Shown: piece after piece, positions 12,342-16,923 of the stretch | Layout of the letters: each line of letters opens with the position of its first letter | How positions within the stretch are numbered: the first letter of the stretch is position 1 | DNA from: an uncultured Oscillospiraceae bacterium | GTDB lineage: Bacteria > Bacillota > Clostridia > Oscillospirales > Acutalibacteraceae | Direction: 5' to 3' | Assembly: GCA_900546265.1 (NCBI GenBank) | Contig: URCA01000055.1 | Location: 1-16,923 of the forward strand | DNA: 16,923 bases | The notes under the pieces: generated by a model | Told to the model about the DNA's origin: nothing | Databases searched by the model: none | The model's input: only the letters and a program-made list of their open reading frames with translations | Program-made: the position numbers and the translations under genes

Positions 12342-13004
12342 ATGATTAAAATTCTGATTGTGGAAGACGATGATTCCATCGCAGGCCTCATGCGGATGAC
12401 CCTGTGCAAAAACGGCTATCACGTGGAAACCGCGCCCGACGGCCTGGCCGCCGCCCGGGCGGTGGAATCCGCGGCCTATGACCTTCTCCTCCTCGACGTG
12501 ATGCTACCCGGGCTGGACGGCTTCGAGCTGATGGACTATCTCCAGGAATACCAGATCCCGGTGATCTTTATCACCGCCCGCGCCGCCGTGGCCGATCGGG
12601 TGAAGGGCCTGCGGATGGGGGCGGACGATTATATTGTCAAACCCTTCGATCTTTCCGAGTTTCTTGCCCGGGTGGAGGCCGTGCTCCGCCGGTATCATAA
12701 AAAGGACCGGTTCCTGTGTGCCGGAAGCGTTGTGATCGATACCGAGTCCCGCACCGTGACCCGGGACGGCGCAGAGGTATCCCTGACCCTGAAGGAATAT
12801 GAGATGCTGCTGCTGTTTGTCCGCAACCCGGGCGTCGCCCTGTACCGGGAAACCATCTACGAACGGGTCTGGGACGAGCCGTACTACGGCGATACCCGGA
12901 CGGTGGATTTGCATGTGCAGCGGCTGCGGAAAAAGCTGAACCTGTCGGATGAAATCCAGTCGGTGTATAAGATCGGCTATCGATTTAAGGCGGATGACCT
13001 ATGA
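12342..13004 (+). CDS. OmpR/PhoB-type response regulator
   Basis: A 220-residue DNA-binding response regulator. The receiver domain has the acidic pair EDD (8-10), the phospho-acceptor D52 (LLLLDVMLPG), T78 and K100 (YIVKPF). A winged-helix domain covers about residues 125-220, with LTLKEYEMLLLFVRNPG, RTVDLHVQRLRKKL and the ending YKIGYRF. The ATG at 12342 gives the classic MIKILIVEDD start; an ATG two codons earlier (12336) is possible, with a G-rich ribosome binding site. Its stop overlaps the kinase start by 4 bp. Probable self-control through the GATACA repeats at 12290-12307. Confidence 0.95.
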   Translation: MIKILIVEDDDSIAGLMRMTLCKNGYHVETAPDGLAAARAVESAAYDLLLLDVMLPGLDGFELMDYLQEYQIPVIFITARAAVADRVKGLRMGADDYIVKPFDLSEFLARVEAVLRRYHKKDRFLCAGSVVIDTESRTVTRDGAEVSLTLKEYEMLLLFVRNPGVALYRETIYERVWDEPYYGDTRTVDLHVQRLRKKLNLSDEIQSVYKIGYRFKADDL

Positions 13005-14413
13005 AACTTGCCTGGAAAATATTCTGCGCGGCCTACTGCATCGTCATGGTGACTGTGGGCGCGGGCGGCTTTGCGCTGGTTCAAGCGGCATCTGATTCCA
13101 TGGCCGACAGCCGGCGGGACGCGGTGCTGACCTCCAATGAATACGCGGGAAAGATGTTTTACGCGCTGGCGGAAAACGGCCCGTCTATTCAGCCCCGGAC
13201 AAAACAAATTCAGGATCAAATCGCAAAAATGGTGGGGACGGATCAAACGGAGCGGCTGACAATTGGCAATGCGCAGGAGACCGCGTCCTATCATTCCGAT
13301 TCCTTTGTCGACCGGCTGGCTTCCTCCCAACAGGGCTGGACCTTTGTGGACATGGACGGCAAGCCCACCCTGCAGGCCGTTACCCGGGTGGATTTTTCCG
13401 GAGAGCCGTATTATATCGAAACCCTGTCCGACTTCTCCGGCGTGTACGCCCAGAGAGAGCAGTTGATGCGGGTCTACCGTACCACCGACGTCGCCGCCGC
13501 GCTGCTGAGCGGCGCCGCCCTGTTGGGGCTTTCCCTCGCGGTTACGTATCCGCTGCGCCGTCTGTCCCAGGCGGCCAATCAGGTGGCGGCCGGGGACTAT
13601 GAACGCAGGGTTCCGGTCAGGCGGAGCAGTGAGGAAATTCGAAAACTTTCTGAGGATTTCAACACCATGGCCGCCGCGGTGGAAAACAACGTCAGCGAAC
13701 TCAAGCAGGAAATTGAAAAGCGGGAAATCTTTGTGGCCGATTTCACCCACGAACTGAAGACCCCCATGACCTCCATTATCGGCTATGCCGATATGCTGCG
13801 ATCCTACGATTTGGACGAGGAAGAGCGCCGCGAGGCATCGGACGCCATTTTTCGGGAGGGGAAACGGCTGGAGCGGCTATCCATGCAGCTGCTTCAGCTG
13901 TTGGTGCTGACCAATGTCCCCCCCACCCTCGTTCCGGTGTCCGCCGCCCCTTTGTTTGACGATCTGAAAAAATCGCTCCGGTTCCTGTCCGAAAAATACA
14001 GCGTGACGGTTGCCGTCCAGGCGGAACCCGCCCTCGTCCGGGCGGAGCCGTCTCTGCTGCTGTCTTTGGTGTATAACCTGGCCGACAACGCCTGTAAGGC
14101 CTCTCCCGCCGGGGAAACCGTGACGATTTCCGGCCGCTGGGAGGCGGACGACTATCGGATCGCCGTCGTCGATCATGGCCGCGGCATTCCCGCGGAGCAT
14201 CTGGATAAAATCACCGAGCCCTTTTATATGGAGGATAAATCCCGCGCCCGGCGGCAGGGCGGCGCCGGGCTTGGGCTGGCCCTGTGCAAACGGATTGCCG
14301 ACCTGCACGGCACCCGTCTGACGTTTGACAGCCAGGCGGGCCGGGGCACAACGGTGACGTTATGCCTGTCCGTCGTCGAGGAGGCCGAAGAGAAAGGGGG
14401 CGGCGCTGTATGA
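13001..14413 (+). CDS. Sensor histidine kinase
   Basis: A 470-residue membrane sensor kinase paired with the regulator before it. TM1 is at about residues 7-29, an extracellular sensor region of about 130 residues at 30-162, TM2 at about 163-184, HAMP at about 183-236 and a HisKA dimerisation helix with FTHELKTPMT and phospho-acceptor H250. The ATP-binding domain has N box SLVYNLADNACKA (N363), G1 DHGRGIP (391-397), the F-box region EPFYM and G2 GGAGLGL (420-426). All catalytic motifs are intact. The signal is unknown; the extracellular domain resembles a PAS-like/dCache sensor only in size. 4-bp overlaps at both ends couple it to its neighbours. Confidence 0.95.
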   Translation: MKLAWKIFCAAYCIVMVTVGAGGFALVQAASDSMADSRRDAVLTSNEYAGKMFYALAENGPSIQPRTKQIQDQIAKMVGTDQTERLTIGNAQETASYHSDSFVDRLASSQQGWTFVDMDGKPTLQAVTRVDFSGEPYYIETLSDFSGVYAQREQLMRVYRTTDVAAALLSGAALLGLSLAVTYPLRRLSQAANQVAAGDYERRVPVRRSSEEIRKLSEDFNTMAAAVENNVSELKQEIEKREIFVADFTHELKTPMTSIIGYADMLRSYDLDEEERREASDAIFREGKRLERLSMQLLQLLVLTNVPPTLVPVSAAPLFDDLKKSLRFLSEKYSVTVAVQAEPALVRAEPSLLLSLVYNLADNACKASPAGETVTISGRWEADDYRIAVVDHGRGIPAEHLDKITEPFYMEDKSRARRQGGAGLGLALCKRIADLHGTRLTFDSQAGRGTTVTLCLSVVEEAEEKGGGAV

Positions 14414-15102
14414 AAACTCTCAAATACGGCTTGTCCGGTCTAGTGATGGCGGCTCTGACTCTGTTGTTTCTGTGCATCCCTACCCTCTATTACCGCCTGA
14501 CCGATAGGGAAAACGCCAACGTCTCTACCCGCGAAATTTATCTTGAGCAAACGGCGGATCCGCTGACCCCCAGCCAGACCATCCGGCTTCTGCACGACAA
14601 CGCCTCAACCGGTCTCTTTTCACGGGTGCAGAATAACCGGAGCACCGACGAATACCTGGCCAAGGCGCCAACGCTTATTCAGGCGGTTTGCGGGCCGGCG
14701 AGCTATTTGACCAAGCTGCTGATCGGCCGCCTGCCGGGGCCCGCCGCCGTCACGGTGGAAACGTATCGGTTCCTGACCATGTCCGGCTATGACGTTCTCA
14801 CAAGAACGGTGGTGATGGCCTACTTTGGTGATCTGTATATCTGTTACGAGGAGGAAACCGAGGTGGTTCTGGCCATCGCCGTGTTGGGCGAAGGAGGGAA
14901 CGCCTATTCCACCAATGAATTTTCTGCTGCCGTGGATGAAAACGACTATCCCGACCGCTATTACCAGGGTCTTGGACTGGAATCCGGCAAGGACTTTCAG
15001 CGATACGCCTTTGACGGCCTTTCCAAATACCGGTTGTATATCGGCATCTATGACTATACCGTCGAAAAGGAAGGCCAATTCGATCAAATGATACAACCAT
15101 GA
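14410..15102 (+). CDS. Membrane-anchored protein of unknown function in the two-component operon
   Basis: I do not recognise this 230-residue protein. It has a hydrophobic anchor at about residues 6-27 and an extracellular region of about 200 residues, moderately acidic, with two Cys (C94, C145) that might pair. No catalytic motif is apparent. I chose the ATG at 14410, which overlaps the kinase stop by 4 bp and has a G-rich ribosome binding site; the frame is open further upstream inside the kinase gene. Co-translation with the kinase suggests an accessory sensor or a modulator of it. Its last codons and stop overlap the direct repeats at 15089-15117, so the end of the gene doubles as the operator of the next gene. 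Confidence 0.8.
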   Translation: MKTLKYGLSGLVMAALTLLFLCIPTLYYRLTDRENANVSTREIYLEQTADPLTPSQTIRLLHDNASTGLFSRVQNNRSTDEYLAKAPTLIQAVCGPASYLTKLLIGRLPGPAAVTVETYRFLTMSGYDVLTRTVVMAYFGDLYICYEEETEVVLAIAVLGEGGNAYSTNEFSAAVDENDYPDRYYQGLGLESGKDFQRYAFDGLSKYRLYIGIYDYTVEKEGQFDQMIQP

Positions 15103-15117
15103 TACAGCTGTGATGCA
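15089..15117 (+). promoter_or_regulatory. Three direct repeats TGATACA, 11-bp period, upstream of the C39-like peptidase
   Basis: TGATACA at 15089 and 15100 and TGATGCA at 15111 are spaced exactly 11 bp, about one helical turn. The core GATACA is the same as in the repeats before the response-regulator gene. A -10-like TAGTAT (15138-15143) lies downstream with no clear -35. This is the usual layout of an OmpR-type activator site. Confidence 0.62.
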
Positions 15118-15122
15118 GCTGC

Positions 15123-15173
15123 AAAACACACCTTCTGTAGTATGTAGGAAGTATACTGCGGAAGGTGTGTTTT
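15123..15173 (+). promoter_or_regulatory. 21-bp hairpin covering the ribosome binding site of the C39-like peptidase
   Basis: 15123-15135 and 15161-15173 form a perfect 13-bp inverted repeat. Inside it three further pairs (U-G, G-C, U-G) and five more (AGTAT/ATACT) complete a 21-bp helix in RNA with a 9-base loop (15144-15152). The 3' arm contains the GGAAGG ribosome binding site and ends directly at the ATG. Candidate -10 elements TAGTAT (15138) and TATACT (15152) lie within it. Confidence 0.7.
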
Positions 15174-15989
15174 ATGTCAAAAAAGAATGCGGAAAAGAAA
15201 AAAAGAACGCGCGGCCTGTGGACGGGGCTGTTTCTACTGGCCGTGTCCGTGGGTTTCGTTGTCTGGTGCGGCCTGTGGGGGCTGGCCCGGTTCCTGCCGC
15301 CCGCCCGGGTGCCGTCGTCCTCTCTCCGCGCAGATTTGCCTCAGAGCGCCGTACCGTATAGCCGGCAGGAACCGGAAGCCCTGTCGCCGTCCGTGCCTGT
15401 CTATCTGCAGAATCCGGAGCTTCCCGCTGGGTGCGAGGCCACCTCTGCCGCCATGCTGCTGGCTGCGTACGGCTATGATACCGATAAGCTCTCTTTCGCC
15501 GCCGCCCTGCCAAAATGCCCGCTGGAGCTGCATGACGGCCTTCTCTACGGCCCCCATCCCAGCGAGGCGTTCATCGGAAGCCCCGACTCTTCCTATGGCT
15601 TCGGTGTGTTCGCCGCCCCCGTCGTGACCACCATGCAGGTGATTATCGACGAGGCCTCCGGGCGGCACCGGGCGATCGATCTCACCGGCGTCGGGGAAGA
15701 CGCCCTGCTGTCTTATCTGGATCGGGGCATCCCGGTCTGCGCCTGGACCACCATGGATCTGCTTCCCCTGGCCAATAAAGGCGGCTGGTATCTCAAGGAC
15801 GGCGCCGCCTATACCGAGGAATACTATACCTGGCCGGGGAACGAGCACTGCGTGGTGCTGGTCGCCTATGATCGGAACACCGTCACCGTGCACGATCCCC
15901 TCCAGGGCGTCGTTACCTGGGAGCGCGCCCTCTTTTTCCAAAGACACGCCGAGGTGGGCGCGTTCGCCATCGTTTTAGAACCGGTCTGA
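15174..15989 (+). CDS. Membrane-anchored C39-like cysteine peptidase
   Basis: A 271-residue protein with a basic N-terminus (KKNAEKKKRTRG), a membrane anchor at about residues 15-37, a Pro/Ser linker and a papain-fold domain of the C39-like family (Peptidase_C39_2 type). The catalytic Cys is C87 in LPAGCEATSAAMLLAAYG, the His is H225 in GNEHCVVLVAYD and the Asp/Asn position is D241 in VHDPL. The domain faces outside, so it probably cleaves or modifies a cell-surface or peptide substrate, which is unknown; it is not fused to an ABC transporter, so it is not a typical bacteriocin-exporter protease. The ATG at 15174 has GGAAGG 8 bases upstream; an in-frame GTG at 15165 is less likely. Confidence 0.87.
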   Translation: MSKKNAEKKKRTRGLWTGLFLLAVSVGFVVWCGLWGLARFLPPARVPSSSLRADLPQSAVPYSRQEPEALSPSVPVYLQNPELPAGCEATSAAMLLAAYGYDTDKLSFAAALPKCPLELHDGLLYGPHPSEAFIGSPDSSYGFGVFAAPVVTTMQVIIDEASGRHRAIDLTGVGEDALLSYLDRGIPVCAWTTMDLLPLANKGGWYLKDGAAYTEEYYTWPGNEHCVVLVAYDRNTVTVHDPLQGVVTWERALFFQRHAEVGAFAIVLEPV

Positions 15990-15996
15990 TCCCGGC

Positions 15997-16025
15997 TTGC
16001 AACCGCCCGCCGAAGCTGGTACAAT
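15997..16025 (+). promoter_or_regulatory. glpP promoter
   Basis: -35 TTGCAA (15997-16002), 17-bp spacer, -10 TACAAT (16020-16025), 8 bp after the peptidase stop. The short leader holds a small hairpin CCGCCG/CGGCGG (16037-16052) without a T run. Confidence 0.78.
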
Positions 16026-16073
16026 GAGGGCAGCCCCCGCCGTTGACGGCGGATGGAAGGAGAGGGTGCGCCC

Positions 16074-16640
16074 ATGAATTTCTCACTTGCGGACAGCTTG
16101 GCGGACTGCCCTATTATCGCGGCGGCCAAAAATGACGAAGGGCTGGAGCAGGCCCTGTCCTCCGACAGCCCCGTGGTCTTCCTCCTCTATGGCTCCGTCT
16201 GCTCGGTGGCCGGGCAGACCCGCCGGGTGGCCGCCGCCGGCAAGGTGCCCTTTGTCCACGCGGATCTCATCGACGGCCTGTCCGCCCGGGAGGTGGCGGT
16301 GGACTTTATCGCCGCTCAAACCGCCGCCGCCGGCATCATCTCCACCAAGCCCGCCCTCATTCGCCGGGCGCGGGAGCTGGGGCTCTGCGCCGTTCAGCGG
16401 TTTTTCGTCCTCGACTCCATCGCGCTGGAGAATCTGAAGCGCCAGCTGGAAAACACCCGGCCGGACAGCATCGAAATCCTGCCCGGCGTCATGCCCAAGG
16501 TGATCCGCCGCATCACCGGTTTCGCCCGGGTGCCGGTCATCGCCGGCGGCCTTATCAGCGATAAGGAGGACATCATCGCCGCCCTGGACGCCGGGGCCGC
16601 CGCCATTTCCTCCACCAACCCCGCCATCTGGTTTCTGTAA
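16074..16640 (+). CDS. glpP: Glycerol-3-phosphate responsive antiterminator GlpP
   Basis: A 188-residue protein of the GlpP family, which in Bacillus binds glycerol-3-phosphate and glp leader mRNA to prevent premature termination of glycerol genes. Family motifs seen are HADLIDGLS (62-70), STKPALI (90-96), AVQRFFVLDS (106-115), EILPGVMPKVIRRI (134-147), AGGLISDKEDI (157-167) and AISSTNPAIW near the end, consistent with its TIM-barrel-like fold. The ATG at 16074 has AAGGAG about 11 bases upstream; an earlier in-frame ATG at 16053 lies upstream of that site and is unlikely. It is followed 12 bp later by glpK, which supports the assignment. No terminator separates the two. Confidence 0.94.
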   Translation: MNFSLADSLADCPIIAAAKNDEGLEQALSSDSPVVFLLYGSVCSVAGQTRRVAAAGKVPFVHADLIDGLSAREVAVDFIAAQTAAAGIISTKPALIRRARELGLCAVQRFFVLDSIALENLKRQLENTRPDSIEILPGVMPKVIRRITGFARVPVIAGGLISDKEDIIAALDAGAAAISSTNPAIWFL

Positions 16641-16652
16641 GGAGGTTCGGCT

Positions 16653-16923
16653 ATGAAATCCTATATTCTCGCCCTGGATCAGGGCACCACCAGCTCCCGT
16701 GCCATCCTGTTCGACGGCGCCCGCCCCATGGCCGCCGCCCAGAAGGAGTTCACCCAGATCTATCCCAAGGCCGGCTGGGTCGAGCATGACGCCGAGGAGA
16801 TCTATAACTCCCAGGTGGAGGTGATGAACCGGGTGCTGCGGGAAAACAACATCCCCGCCTCCGCCATCGCCGCCATCGGCATCACCAACCAGCGGGAAAC
16901 CACCATCGTCTGGGACAGGAAAA
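16653..16923 (+). CDS. glpK: Glycerol kinase, N-terminal fragment
   Basis: The first 90 codons of an FGGY-family kinase, recognisable as glycerol kinase, which phosphorylates glycerol to glycerol-3-phosphate. The ATP-site motif LALDQGTTSSRAILFD (6-21), the GWVEHDAEEIY segment and IGITNQRETTIVWD are all typical of GlpK. GGAGG lies 7 bases before the ATG at 16653. It is cut by the window end. Its product is the ligand of GlpP, so the pair forms a sensing and catabolic unit. Confidence 0.96.
   Translation, partial: MKSYILALDQGTTSSRAILFDGARPMAAAQKEFTQIYPKAGWVEHDAEEIYNSQVEVMNRVLRENNIPASAIAAIGITNQRETTIVWDRK

Overview
This window reads as the replication-origin neighbourhood of a GC-rich member of the Bacillota, most likely class Clostridia. 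The evidence is the gene order dnaA-dnaN-yaaA-recF-remB-gyrB on one side and rpmH-rnpA-yidD-yidC-jag on the other, the Gram-positive-type single-operon YidC/Jag pair, strong GGAGG ribosome binding sites and a GlpP-type antiterminator. No species can be named from this. The first 18 bases are not genomic: they match the end of the Illumina TruSeq read-2 adapter, so the left edge is an assembly edge inside gyrB.

Left arm (19-4902, all minus strand): dnaA, then a 450-bp oriC, then dnaN, yaaA (S4 protein), recF, remB (DUF370) and the start of gyrB. dnaN/yaaA and yaaA/recF overlap by 4 bp. The oriC holds an AT-rich stretch, a TAG-rich DnaA-trio, a short GC block and about 15 DnaA-box-like 9-mers. 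All the boxes point the same way and nearly all are a non-standard variant (KGTGGAAA rather than TGTGGATAA). A consensus-like dnaA promoter lies at 5015-5043.

Right arm (5236-8544, plus strand): rpmH with its own promoter, rnpA, yidD, yidC and jag, ended by a strong terminator. The usual mnmE-mnmG-rsmG-parAB genes do not follow. Instead there is a 150-bp patch with five more of the same 9-mers, four of them arranged as two inverted pairs with identical geometry, upstream of a left-handed beta-helix protein. Then come rplM-rpsI (good promoter, leader hairpin, terminator) and ywbE.

Distal part (10875-15989): a cell-envelope and signalling block with a CapA-family secreted protein, an OmpR-type response regulator, a sensor kinase, a membrane-anchored protein of unknown function (the last three joined by 4-bp overlaps) and a membrane-anchored C39-like cysteine peptidase. 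Direct repeats of GATACA at 11-bp spacing precede both the regulator gene and the peptidase gene. This suggests that one response regulator controls both. A 21-bp RNA hairpin directly before the peptidase start codon would cover its ribosome binding site.

Right edge: glpP (glycerol-3-phosphate-responsive antiterminator) with its own promoter, followed 12 bp later by glpK, cut by the window end. I see no tRNA, rRNA, CRISPR array, insertion sequence or prophage gene.
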